Assembly (NCBI RefSeq): GCF_001544755.2
Contig: NZ_FCOF02000027.1
Span: 1 to 64,000 of the forward strand
From: Caballeronia catudaia
Lineage (GTDB): Bacteria; Pseudomonadota; Gammaproteobacteria; Burkholderiales; Burkholderiaceae
DNA length: 64,000 nucleotides
Direction of reading: 5' to 3'
Shown here: piece after piece, positions 44,243 to 52,527 of the stretch
Layout of the letters: every line of letters begins with the position of its first letter
Numbering within the stretch: position 1 is the stretch's first letter
The notes under the pieces: generated by a model
The model's database searches: none
What the model was told of the DNA's origin: nothing
What the model saw: the letters and a program-made list of their open reading frames with translations, nothing else
Translations under genes and position numbers: made by a program

Positions 44243-45868
44243 ATGAGTCAAGCGATCGAAGTCAAAGTGCCGGACATCGGCGATTACAAGGACGTCCCCG
44301 TGATCGAAGTGCTGGTCAAGGTGGGCGACACGGTGGAGCCCGAGCAGTCGCTCGTCACGCTCGAATCCGACAAAGCCACGATGGACGTGCCGAGCTCGGC
44401 AGCGGGCGTCGTGAAGGAAATCAAGGTCAAGGTGGGCGATAGCGTGTCGGAAGGCTCGCTCATCGTCGTGCTGGAAGGCGGCGCTGCTGCTGCGCCGGCT
44501 CCGGCTGCCGCGCCCGCACCGGCGCCGGCCGCTGCACCCGCGCCTGCCGCTGCAGCCGGTGGCGGTTCCGTCGACGTGAAGGTGCCGGACATCGGCGACT
44601 TCAAGGACATTCCGGTCATCGAGATCGCCGTGAAAGTGGGCGACAAGGTCGAGAAGGAACAGTCGCTCGTCACACTCGAATCCGACAAGGCGACGATGGA
44701 CGTTCCTTCGCCCGCCGCCGGCACCGTGAAGGAACTGAAGGTCAAGATCGGCGACACGGTCTCCGAAGGCTCGCTGATTCTCGTGCTGGAAGGCGGCGAG
44801 GGTGGCGCCGCTCCGGCTCCGTCGCCCTCACCGGCCGCGCAGAAGGAAGTGCCGCCGGATGCGCCCGCGAAACCGGCTCCGCAGAAGGAAGCGCCGTCCG
44901 CGCTCGCGCAGGCGCCCGTGATGCCCGCCGGCGACGGCACGCGCACGTCGAGCCATGCGTCGCCGTCGGTGCGCAAGTTCGCGCGTGAGCTCGGCGTCGA
45001 TGTGTCGCGCGTGCGCGGCACCGGTCCGAAGAACCGCATCACGCAAGGCGACATCACCGCGTTCGTGAAGGGCGTCATGTCGGGTCAGGGCGCGGCGCCT
45101 GCCGCGGCGGCTCCCGCCGGCGGTGGCGGCGGCGAGCTGGGTCTCCTGCCGTGGCCGAAGATCGACTTCACGAAGTTCGGTCCGGTCGATCCGAAGCCGC
45201 TGTCGCGCATCAAGAAGATCTCGGGCGCGAACCTGCATCGCAACTGGGTGATGATCCCGCACGTCACGAACAACGACGAAGCCGACATCACCGAGCTCGA
45301 AGAACTGCGCGTGAAGCTCAACAAGGAGCACGAGAAGGCGGGCGTGAAGTTCACGATGCTCGCGTTCGTCATCAAGGCCGTGGTCTCGGCGCTCAAGAAG
45401 TTCCCGGACTTCAATGCGAGCCTGGACGGCGACAACCTCGTCTTCAAGAAGTACTACCACGTCGGTTTCGCGGCCGATACGCCGAACGGCCTCGTCGTTC
45501 CGGTGATCCGCGACGCCGACAAGAAGGGCCTCGTCGATATCGCCAAGGAAATGGCGGAACTGTCGAAGCTCGCACGCGACGGCAAGTTGAAGCCCGATCA
45601 GATGCAGGGCGGCTGCTTCTCGATCTCGTCGCTGGGCGGCATCGGCGGAACGCACTTCACGCCGATCATCAACGCGCCCGAAGTCGCGATCCTCGGCCTG
45701 TCGCGCGGTTATCAGAAGCCCGTGTGGGACGGCAAGCAGTTCCTGCCGCGCCTCACGCTGCCGATGTCGCTGTCGTATGACCATCGCGTCATCGACGGTG
45801 CGGCCGCTGCCCGCTTCAACGCGTATCTGTCGGCGATTCTGGCGGATTTCCGTCGCGTCATTCTTTGA
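44243..45868 (+). CDS. aceF: Dihydrolipoyllysine-residue acetyltransferase (E2)
   Basis: A 541-aa core subunit of pyruvate dehydrogenase. Two lipoyl domains (about 1-78 and 110-188) carry ESDKATMD with lipoylated Lys44 and Lys149, joined by Ala/Pro linkers. The peripheral-subunit-binding domain follows (SPSVRKFARELGVDVSRV, TGPKNRITQGD). The acetyltransferase domain ends SYDHRVIDGAAAARF with catalytic His. It transfers the acetyl group to CoA. The second lipoyl domain closely matches the second lipoyl domain of LpdA, also in DNA. Confidence 0.96.
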   Translation: MSQAIEVKVPDIGDYKDVPVIEVLVKVGDTVEPEQSLVTLESDKATMDVPSSAAGVVKEIKVKVGDSVSEGSLIVVLEGGAAAAPAPAAAPAPAPAAAPAPAAAAGGGSVDVKVPDIGDFKDIPVIEIAVKVGDKVEKEQSLVTLESDKATMDVPSPAAGTVKELKVKIGDTVSEGSLILVLEGGEGGAAPAPSPSPAAQKEVPPDAPAKPAPQKEAPSALAQAPVMPAGDGTRTSSHASPSVRKFARELGVDVSRVRGTGPKNRITQGDITAFVKGVMSGQGAAPAAAAPAGGGGGELGLLPWPKIDFTKFGPVDPKPLSRIKKISGANLHRNWVMIPHVTNNDEADITELEELRVKLNKEHEKAGVKFTMLAFVIKAVVSALKKFPDFNASLDGDNLVFKKYYHVGFAADTPNGLVVPVIRDADKKGLVDIAKEMAELSKLARDGKLKPDQMQGGCFSISSLGGIGGTHFTPIINAPEVAILGLSRGYQKPVWDGKQFLPRLTLPMSLSYDHRVIDGAAAARFNAYLSAILADFRRVIL

Positions 45869-45942
45869 TCTTCTGATCCGGCCGACGGCGGAACCTCGGG
45901 CGCAAGCCTGAGGTTCCATCCGCACATCTCTTAGGGGACAAC

Positions 45943-47994
45943 ATGAGTCTCGTCGAACTAAAAGTACCCGACATCGGCGACTTCTCCGATGTCGATGTCA
46001 TCGAAGTCAATATCAAGCCCGGCGACGCCATCGAAAAGGAACAGGGCGTCATCACGCTCGAAACCGACAAGGCCACGATGGAAGTGCCCGCCGATGTCGC
46101 GGGCACGATCAAGGAAGTGAAGGTCAAGCAGGGCGACAAGGTCTCGCAGGGCTCGGTTATCGCCATGATCGAAACCGCGGGGGCCGCTGCTGCTCCGTCG
46201 CCCGCGCCGGCCGCTGCGCCCGCGCCGGCTGCTGCTGCACCGGCTTCGGGCGGTGGCGTGCAGGACGTGAAGGTCCCGGATATCGGCGACTTCAAGGACA
46301 TTCCGGTCATCGAAATCCACGTCAAGCCGGGCGATACGGTCGAGAAGGAGCAGTCGCTCGTCACGCTCGAATCCGACAAGGCGACGATGGACGTGCCGTC
46401 GCCCGCGGCGGGCACGGTGAGGGAACTGAAGGTCAAGGTCGGCGACAACGTGTCGGAAGGCACGCTGATCCTGACGCTCGAAGGCGGTGCTGCCGCCGCT
46501 GCGCCTGCGGCTCAGAAAGCGGCTCCGTCGCCTGCCGCAGCCCCGACGCCCGCGCCGCAAGCGGGCAGCTATTCCGGCGCGGCGGACGTCGAATGCGACA
46601 TGCTCGTGATCGGCGCCGGCCCCGGCGGTTACTCGGCGGCGTTCCGTTCCGCCGACCTCGGCATGAAGACCGTGCTCGTCGAGCGTTATTCGACGCTCGG
46701 CGGCGTGTGTCTGAACGTCGGCTGCATTCCGTCGAAGGCGCTGCTGCACACCGCGCTCGTCATGGATGAAACGAAGGAACTGGCCGCGCACGGCATCAGC
46801 TTCGGCGAGCCGAAGATCGATCTCGACAAACTGCGCGGATTCAAGGAAGGCGTCGTCAAGAAGCTGACCGGCGGTCTCGCGGGCATGGCGAAGGCGCGTA
46901 AGGTGACGGTGGTGACGGGCGTCGGCAGCTTCGTCGATCCGTATCACATGGAAGTGAACGGCCCGGACGGCAAGAAGGTCGTGAAGTTCAAGCAGGCGAT
47001 CATCGCGGCGGGCTCGCAGGCGGTGAAGCTGCCGTTCTTCCCGGACGATCCGCGCGTCGTCGATTCGACCGGCGCGCTCGAACTGCGTCAGATTCCGAAG
47101 CGCATGCTCGTGGTCGGCGGCGGCATCATCGGCCTGGAAATGGCGACGGTGTATTCGACGCTCGGCGCGGACATCGATGTCGTCGAAATGCTCGATGGCC
47201 TCATGCTCGGTGCGGACCGCGATCTCGTGAAGGTCTGGGAGAAGTACAACTCCAAGCGCTTCACGAACGTCATGCTGAAGACCAAGACGACCAAGGCGGA
47301 AGCGAAGGCAGACGGCATCTACGTGACGTTCGAAGGCGAGAAGGCGCCGGCCGAGCCGCAGCGCTACGACCTCGTGCTGCTCGCGGTCGGCCGCAGCCCG
47401 AACGGCGGGAAGGTCGGCGCGGACAAGGCGGGCGTGGCGGTGACGGATCGCGGCTTCATCGACGTCGACAAGCAGATGCGTACCAACGTGCCGCACATTT
47501 TCGCGATCGGCGATCTCGTCGGCCAGCCGATGCTCGCGCACAAGGCCGTGCACGAAGGCCACGTCGCGGCGGAAGTGGCGCACGGTGAGAAGGCGTATTT
47601 CGACGCGATGCAGATTCCGTCCGTCGCTTATACGGACCCGGAAGTGGCATGGGCCGGCAAGACGGAAGACCAGTGCAAGGCCGAAGGCATCAAGTTCGGC
47701 AAGGCAGTGTTTCCCTGGGCCGCGTCGGGCCGCGCGATCGCCAATGGCCGCGACGAAGGCTTCACCAAGCTCATTTTCGATGAAGAGACGCATCGCGTGA
47801 TCGGCGGCGGCATTGTCGGTCTGAATGCGGGCGATCTGATCAGCGAAGTATGTCTCGCGATCGAGATGGGCGCGGATGCGACCGACATCGGCAAGACGAT
47901 CCACCCGCACCCGACGCTCGGTGAATCGGTCGGCATGGCCGCCGAGTTGTACGAAGGCGTTTGCACGGACTTGCCGCCGCAGCGCAAGAAGTAA
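45943..47994 (+). CDS. lpdA: Dihydrolipoyl dehydrogenase (E3) with two N-terminal lipoyl domains
   Basis: A 683-aa flavoenzyme that reoxidises the lipoyl groups using NAD+. Lipoyl domain 1 (1-78) has ETDKATME with Lys43. Lipoyl domain 2 (107-182) has ESDKATMD with Lys146. Ala/Pro linkers join them to the E3 body starting near 215. That body has the FAD motif VIGAGPGGYSAAFR, the redox disulfide GGVCLNVGCIPSK (Cys256, Cys261), NAD motif VVGGGIIGLEMATVY and C-terminal HPHPTLGESVGMAAE with the catalytic His. E3 enzymes usually have no lipoyl domain, and beta-proteobacterial ones usually one. Two makes this protein about 90 residues longer than expected. Confidence 0.95.
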   Translation: MSLVELKVPDIGDFSDVDVIEVNIKPGDAIEKEQGVITLETDKATMEVPADVAGTIKEVKVKQGDKVSQGSVIAMIETAGAAAAPSPAPAAAPAPAAAAPASGGGVQDVKVPDIGDFKDIPVIEIHVKPGDTVEKEQSLVTLESDKATMDVPSPAAGTVRELKVKVGDNVSEGTLILTLEGGAAAAAPAAQKAAPSPAAAPTPAPQAGSYSGAADVECDMLVIGAGPGGYSAAFRSADLGMKTVLVERYSTLGGVCLNVGCIPSKALLHTALVMDETKELAAHGISFGEPKIDLDKLRGFKEGVVKKLTGGLAGMAKARKVTVVTGVGSFVDPYHMEVNGPDGKKVVKFKQAIIAAGSQAVKLPFFPDDPRVVDSTGALELRQIPKRMLVVGGGIIGLEMATVYSTLGADIDVVEMLDGLMLGADRDLVKVWEKYNSKRFTNVMLKTKTTKAEAKADGIYVTFEGEKAPAEPQRYDLVLLAVGRSPNGGKVGADKAGVAVTDRGFIDVDKQMRTNVPHIFAIGDLVGQPMLAHKAVHEGHVAAEVAHGEKAYFDAMQIPSVAYTDPEVAWAGKTEDQCKAEGIKFGKAVFPWAASGRAIANGRDEGFTKLIFDEETHRVIGGGIVGLNAGDLISEVCLAIEMGADATDIGKTIHPHPTLGESVGMAAELYEGVCTDLPPQRKK

Positions 47995-48016
47995 GTTTCC
48001 TGTTGGCTGAAAGCGC

Positions 48017-48052
48017 AAAAGGCGCGCTCCTTCACGGGAGCGCGCCTTTTTT
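48017..48052 (+). terminator. Terminator of the aceEF-lpdA operon
   Basis: AAAAGGCGCGCTCC, a 5-nt loop and GGGAGCGCGCCTTTTTT form a 14-bp stem with a U-run, 23 bp after the lpdA stop. Confidence 0.9.
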
Positions 48053-48090
48053 ATTCGCGCTTATTCGCGCGGCGGACGGCGGACGCAGAC

Positions 48091-48123
48091 GCAAAAAACC
48101 CGGCGCAATGGCCGGGTTTTTCG
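48091..48123 (-). terminator. Terminator after phasin gene
   Basis: AAAAACCCGGC, a 5-nt loop and GGCCGGGTTTTT make a near-perfect hairpin. On the minus strand it ends in a T-run, 43 bp beyond the phasin stop. Confidence 0.85.
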
Positions 48124-48165
48124 TGATGCGTGCTGCACTACACCGGGCGGAACCCGGCAGCAAAC

Positions 48166-48741
48166 TTAGGCAACCGACTTCTTCGCGACGCGCGAAGCTT
48201 GTTCCGTAGCCTGCGTAGCAGCCTTCGTCGCAGCCGTAGCGGCAGCGTTGAAGTTGCTTTCAGCGATTTCGACAGCTTGCTTCGTTGCCTTGTGAACCGT
48301 TTCGTACGTCGTGTTGGCGGCGGTGATGGCCGACTTCATCACGGCGACAGCGGTTTCCGAACCGGCCGGTGCGTTCTTCGCGACGTTGTCGACGAGCGTT
48401 TGCACCTTGCGGTTTTGCTCTTCGTACTGAGCTTCCGCGACGCGGGCGAATTCAGCTTGCGTAGCCGATGCGATTTCATACAGGTGACGGCCATACGACA
48501 GCACCTTTTCCGCGACCGGCTGGGTCAGGCTGGCTTGCAGCGCGAGCAGTTCTTGTGCGTCCTTCACCGACAGCGCGCGCTGGGCGTTTTCCTGGCTTTC
48601 GGCCAGCGTGGACTTCACGACTTGCAGGTTCAGTTCGACGAGCTTTTCAACGCCTTCGAACGCCTTGTTCGTGAGGCCGAACAGCGTGTCGAAGTTGGCT
48701 TTTTGTGCAGCGGCGATTTGCTCGGGGGTCAACAGCGTCAT
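48166..48741 (-). CDS. phaP: Phasin, polyhydroxyalkanoate granule-associated protein
   Basis: A 191-aa, Ala-rich, helical protein beginning MTLLTPEQIAAAQKANFDTL, the standard start of beta-proteobacterial phasins. It continues LFGLTNKAFEGVEKLVELN and ends in an Ala/Thr/Lys-rich tail. No signal peptide or membrane helix is present. Phasins coat PHB granules and limit their size. AGGAG precedes the ATG. It has its own promoter and a palindrome that could be a PhaR operator. Its neighbour is the operon that makes acetyl-CoA, the PHB precursor. Confidence 0.95.
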   Translation of the reverse strand: MTLLTPEQIAAAQKANFDTLFGLTNKAFEGVEKLVELNLQVVKSTLAESQENAQRALSVKDAQELLALQASLTQPVAEKVLSYGRHLYEIASATQAEFARVAEAQYEEQNRKVQTLVDNVAKNAPAGSETAVAVMKSAITAANTTYETVHKATKQAVEIAESNFNAAATAATKAATQATEQASRVAKKSVA

Positions 48742-48855
48742 CTCAGGCTCCTGATGGCCGACCCATCAAAACGCGGGTCGTGGTTTGGGTAGATCCGGCG
48801 CGGCGAACGTGCCGGCTAGGTGCAACTGCGATTGGTGCGTCGCAACATGAAGGCC

Positions 48856-48883
48856 ATTTTAGAGATATTCCTATGGTTGTCAA
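48856..48883 (-). promoter_or_regulatory. Sigma-70 promoter of phaP
   Basis: On the minus strand TTGACA (48883-48878), a 16-bp spacer and TAAAAT (48861-48856) form a near-consensus promoter. It gives a leader of about 108 nt before the phaP ATG. Confidence 0.8.
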
Positions 48884-48890
48884 GCATTTT

Positions 48891-48905
48891 TTGTGCGCCG
48901 CACAA
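48891..48905. promoter_or_regulatory. Palindrome TTGTGCGCCGCACAA upstream of phaP promoter
   Basis: A perfect 6-3-6 dyad lies 7 bp upstream of the -35 element. It contains TGC-N3-GCA, similar to the TGC-rich sequences reported for the PHB-responsive repressor PhaR. A PhaR or other dimeric regulator site is inferred. Confidence 0.6.
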
Positions 48906-49385
48906 TGAGGAAAAACGCTTGTTAAACAACGGCTTACTTTTGAAGCAACGAGCTGAAATTCGTGCGGGGAAACCCTATGTACCGACGCCGGGTGGGTCGC
49001 CCCGAATGCGATGCATCGTTCAATGAGAGCACGGCTCGATGAACCTTTGATGTTGCGCGCACGAACTGGGCTATTTTTGCCGCGACGCAACTCGGACTTC
49101 GTCTTATGGCTGTCTTATTTTTTAAGACGTTGCCGTACACCAAAATGTGGCAGAAACGTTAACATTTCGGCTGCCGATCCAAACTGAACCAAGCGGGCGC
49201 CGGAAAGACCGATCCCCTCGATTCGAAACGCTGCGTGTTGTCCGAACTGATACCCCAGTCTGTCTAAAGTTTTGGAAAGTTTTGCCGATAGTGCGTTTTG
49301 TCGTCGGGCAGAAGAGCACGCTGTCGGCAGCACTGTTTCCCCGGAACGATCGTTTTTTCCGATCGTGGCGTGTTGTCGATCAGTA
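48906..49385. other. AT-rich non-coding region with several hairpins
   Basis: This roughly 480-bp stretch between phaP and pbpG has no supportable protein. It contains GTCTTA-T5-TAAGAC near 49105 and ACGATCG-TTTTTTC-CGATCGT at 49346-49366, where the U-run lies in the loop, so it is not a terminator. A regulatory RNA is possible but cannot be shown. Confidence 0.4.
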
Positions 49386-49440
49386 ATAAGCATGCAGGGC
49401 TTATAACTCGGTTTAACGAGTGCCCATAAGTACTTAATAT
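49386..49440 (+). promoter_or_regulatory. Promoter region of pbpG with two inverted repeats
   Basis: ATAAGC (49386-49391)/GCTTAT (49399-49404) and ACTCG-GTTTAA-CGAGT (49406-49421) are adjacent dyads. TTTAAC (49412-49417), 17 bp and TAATAT (49435-49440) form a weak sigma-70 promoter. The second dyad overlaps its -35, an operator position. Confidence 0.45.
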
Positions 49441-49502
49441 TGCTTAAATTTCGTAGCTTCACTACACTTGGCGGTACTCTCCAGCCGCCCAACAGAACAC
49501 TA

Positions 49503-50696
49503 ATGAAAACCGAAATGTTTTCGTCGTTGAAGGTGGTGCACGGCGTGGCGATGCGCTCCGCATTGTCCCTCGCCGTCTCCATCGCAGTCGCGACGTCCTT
49601 CGCAGCGGTTCCGGCTGAAGCCCTCGCGAAGACCTCAACCGCCACCGCAAGCAAGACCACGAAGAAGTCCGCCCAAGCCACGGCCAACGCTGAAAAGCCG
49701 GCGCGCGTGGCAAAAACCTCGCTCAGGGCACCGAAGCCGGCGAAGGCCGCAAAAGTCGCCGCCGATGACGGCGACGACGCGCCCCGCGCCTCGAAGAAGC
49801 ATCGCGTGAGCTATCGCATGGATCGTTCGCGCCGCGGCGCGGTGCACGCGGTCGCGTTCCAGCCGCGCGCCACGTCCGCTGGTCAGGCGTTCGGCCTGCA
49901 TGACACGCCCGACAGCCTCGCGCTGCGCTCGAGCGTTGCCTATGTCGTCGACCAGAACACGTCTGAGACGCTCTTCGACAAGAACTCGCGCGCCGTCGTG
50001 CCGATCGCGTCGATCACCAAGCTGATGACGGCGATGGTCGTGCTCGATTCGCACATGCCGCTCACCGACGAGCTTGCCGTCACCGACGAAGACCGCGACT
50101 ACGAGAAGTTCACCGGCTCGCGCCTCGCGGTCGGCTCGGAGCTCAATCGCGAAGACATGCTGCACATCGCGCTGATGGCATCCGAGAATCGCGCGGCGGC
50201 GGCACTCTCGCGCTATTACCCCGGCGGCCGTCCGGCCTTCATTGCCGCGATGAACGCGAAGGCGAAGTCGCTCGGGATGACCGACACGCACTTCGAGAAT
50301 TCCACGGGTCTCACGAGCCAGAACGTATCGAGCGCGCGTGATCTCGTGAAGATGGTGAACGCGGCGTATCAATATCCGCTGATTCGCAAGTTCTCCACCG
50401 ACCGCAGCTACGACGTCTTCACAGGCAAGCGCAATCTCGCGTACAACAGCACGAACGCGCTGATTCGCAATGCGTCGTGGGATATCGGCTTGCAGAAGAC
50501 CGGCTTCATCAACGAAGCGGGCGAGTGCCTGGTGATGCAGGCGAACGTGAACGGCCGCCCGGTCGTGATCGTGCTGCTCGACTCGTATGGCAAGTACTCG
50601 CGCTTCGCTGATGCGGGCCGCCTGCGTTCGTATCTCGATACGCTCGGCGAGCCGCACATCATGAGCGCCGACATGAGCAGCGGCGCGAATCCTTGA
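49503..50696 (+). CDS. pbpG: D-alanyl-D-alanine endopeptidase (PBP7/8-like)
   Basis: A 397-aa periplasmic peptidoglycan hydrolase that cuts D-Ala-meso-DAP cross-links. A signal peptide (ALSLAVSIAVATSFAAV, end about residue 42) is followed by an about 90-residue Lys/Ala-rich linker. The S11 peptidase domain has SITK (Ser170-Lys173), SEN (227-229) and KTG (332-334), all three catalytic motifs in correct order. There is no C-terminal amphipathic anchor of PBP5 type, which supports PbpG. The basic linker is longer than in E. coli PBP7. No strong ribosome binding site is visible. Confidence 0.9.
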   Translation: MKTEMFSSLKVVHGVAMRSALSLAVSIAVATSFAAVPAEALAKTSTATASKTTKKSAQATANAEKPARVAKTSLRAPKPAKAAKVAADDGDDAPRASKKHRVSYRMDRSRRGAVHAVAFQPRATSAGQAFGLHDTPDSLALRSSVAYVVDQNTSETLFDKNSRAVVPIASITKLMTAMVVLDSHMPLTDELAVTDEDRDYEKFTGSRLAVGSELNREDMLHIALMASENRAAAALSRYYPGGRPAFIAAMNAKAKSLGMTDTHFENSTGLTSQNVSSARDLVKMVNAAYQYPLIRKFSTDRSYDVFTGKRNLAYNSTNALIRNASWDIGLQKTGFINEAGECLVMQANVNGRPVVIVLLDSYGKYSRFADAGRLRSYLDTLGEPHIMSADMSSGANP

Positions 50697-50723
50697 GCGC
50701 CGGTTTTACGCTGACGTAAAAGC

Positions 50724-50761
50724 AAACGGGATTCGTCGAAAGACGAATCCCGTTTCTTTTT
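50724..50761 (+). terminator. Terminator after pbpG
   Basis: AAACGGGATTCGTC-GAAA-GACGAATCCCGTTT is a perfect 14-bp stem with a GNRA-type loop and a downstream CTTTTT. Confidence 0.92.
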
Positions 50762-50773
50762 GTGCGTCGCGGG

Positions 50774-51589
50774 TCAGCGATGCGCGTGTTGAGCCTGCTG
50801 CGCTTCCACTGCCGCTTCTTCCGGGCGATAGCCCAGCGAGCGTGAGATTTCGAGCGCGGTATGGCTGAGTTGCTTGAGCCACGCGTCCTGCAGACGATCG
50901 GCGGGCGCGGAGAGCGACAGGCCGGCGACGAGCCGCCCGGTGTCGTCGTAGATGCCGGCCGCGATGCAGCGCACGCCCAATTCCAGCTCTTCGTTGTCGC
51001 GCGCGCACGCTTGCTGGCGCACGTGCGAGAGTTCGCGTTCGAGCTTCGCGAGATCGGTGATGCTGTTCTGCGTGTGACCCGACAGGCCGGTGCGCATCGC
51101 GTAGGCGCGCACGCGCGAGGCTTCGTCGGCGGCAAGGAAGAGCTTGCCGACCGAGGTCAGATGCAAGGGCGCCCGCCCGCCGATCGCCCGCACGACCTGC
51201 ATGCCCGAACGCTCGGAATAGGCGCGCTCGATATAGACGATCTCATCGCCCTGACGGACGGACAGATTGACGGTTTGCCCGGTCTGCCGATGCAGTTCGC
51301 GCATTGGCGGCATCGCGGCTTCGCGCACCGAGAGTCGCGCTTTCACAAGATTGCCGAGTTCCAGCAGCCGCATGCCGAGCCGGTACGTACCGGGATCGGA
51401 CCGGTCCACGAGCCGGCACAGCACCATGTCGTTCAAAATGCGATGCGCGGTGGACGGGTGCAGGTCGGTGTTCTGCGCGAGTTCTTTCAGGCTGACGGGA
51501 TCAGTGTGGCCGGCGAGGGCGTCGAGAAGACGCATCATTCGCTCGATCACCTGAATGGAGGTCTTGGATTCCGGGTTCGTATCGCTCAT
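50774..51589 (-). CDS. IclR family transcriptional regulator
   Basis: A 271-aa regulator. The winged helix-turn-helix is at about 10-75 (SIQVIERMMRLLDALAGHT, LHPSTAHRILNDMVLCRLV). The effector domain has LTSVGKLFLA and ELELGVRCIAAGIYDDTG, hallmarks of IclR proteins. It is divergent from lutAB with a 192-bp shared control region, so it is the natural candidate regulator of that operon. The effector is unknown. Lactate operons are more often ruled by GntR-type LldR/LutR, so the link is inferred from position. Confidence 0.9.
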   Translation of the reverse strand: MSDTNPESKTSIQVIERMMRLLDALAGHTDPVSLKELAQNTDLHPSTAHRILNDMVLCRLVDRSDPGTYRLGMRLLELGNLVKARLSVREAAMPPMRELHRQTGQTVNLSVRQGDEIVYIERAYSERSGMQVVRAIGGRAPLHLTSVGKLFLAADEASRVRAYAMRTGLSGHTQNSITDLAKLERELSHVRQQACARDNEELELGVRCIAAGIYDDTGRLVAGLSLSAPADRLQDAWLKQLSHTALEISRSLGYRPEEAAVEAQQAQHAHR

Positions 51590-51781
51590 CGTGAAAAATC
51601 GGTTGATGCGTCAAACAGCGGAACCGCAATTGTATCTCATAATGTGAAAAAAGCGAACGCTGCCAAGAAACACTGATCGCGTTGAGGACACGCGTCGCTG
51701 CCGCGAACGCCGCCGCGCGGAACTTTCGCGGATAATCGGCGTGCGTTCAGATCACTTCTACAAAACAGGAAAACGCCCCCA

Positions 51782-52516
51782 ATGCGAGTCGGACTTTTCG
51801 TGACGTGTCTCATCGACATGATGCGTCCTGAAATCGGCTTCTCGGTCATCAAGCTGATCGAGCGCGCGGGTTTCGAAGTCATCGTGCCGCCGTCGCAGAC
51901 GTGCTGCGGCCAGCCCGCCTACAACTCCGGCGACCGGCCGCTCGCCCGTGATCTCGCCGAGAAAACGCTGGGCGAATTCGAGCACTTCGATTACGTAGTC
52001 GTGCCCTCGGGATCGTGCGGCGGCATGATCCGCGCGCATTACGGCGATCTCTTTCGCGACGATCCGCAACTGATGAACCGCTTCGCGCGTCTGCAGCCGC
52101 GCGTGTTCGAACTCACCGATTTCCTCGTGACCGTCGCGAAAGCGCGCATGGAGCCGGGCGCGTTCGACGGCATGGTGACGTATCACGATTCCTGCTCCGG
52201 CCTGCGCGAGCTCGGCGTCAAAGCGCAGCCGCGCGCACTGCTCGCGCAAGCGGGCGTGCCGGTGACCGAGATGGCGGGCTGCGAACATTGCTGCGGCTTC
52301 GGCGGCACGTTCGCGGTGAAGTACGGCGACATCTCGACGGCGATCGTCGACGAGAAATGCGCGAACATTAAGGCAAGCGGGGTGGATACCGTCGTGCTCG
52401 GCGATCTCGGCTGCATGCTGAACATCGAAGGGCGCCTGCGCCGCACCGGCGACACGAGCACGCGCGTGCTGCATATCGCGCAGGTGCTTGCGGGCGACGT
52501 GACCAGCAACGCCTGA
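51782..52516 (+). CDS. lutA: Lactate utilization Fe-S oxidoreductase LutA (LldE)
   Basis: A 244-aa cytosolic protein with two CCG domains: PPSQTCCGQPAYNSG with PSGSCGGM, and YHDSCSGLRELGV with AGCEHCCGFGGTFAVKY. Cysteine-rich CCG domains bind Fe-S or related clusters. LutA, LutB and LutC together oxidise L-lactate to pyruvate. It is 11 bp upstream of lutB. Here the partner lutB is interrupted and lutC is not adjacent. Confidence 0.92.
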   Translation: MRVGLFVTCLIDMMRPEIGFSVIKLIERAGFEVIVPPSQTCCGQPAYNSGDRPLARDLAEKTLGEFEHFDYVVVPSGSCGGMIRAHYGDLFRDDPQLMNRFARLQPRVFELTDFLVTVAKARMEPGAFDGMVTYHDSCSGLRELGVKAQPRALLAQAGVPVTEMAGCEHCCGFGGTFAVKYGDISTAIVDEKCANIKASGVDTVVLGDLGCMLNIEGRLRRTGDTSTRVLHIAQVLAGDVTSNA

Positions 52517-52527
52517 AGGAGCGACTC

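Noticed and set aside
49346..49366. Hairpin ACGATCG-TTTTTTC-CGATCGT as a terminator
   Set aside because: The T-run is in the loop and not after the stem, so it cannot act as a standard intrinsic terminator.
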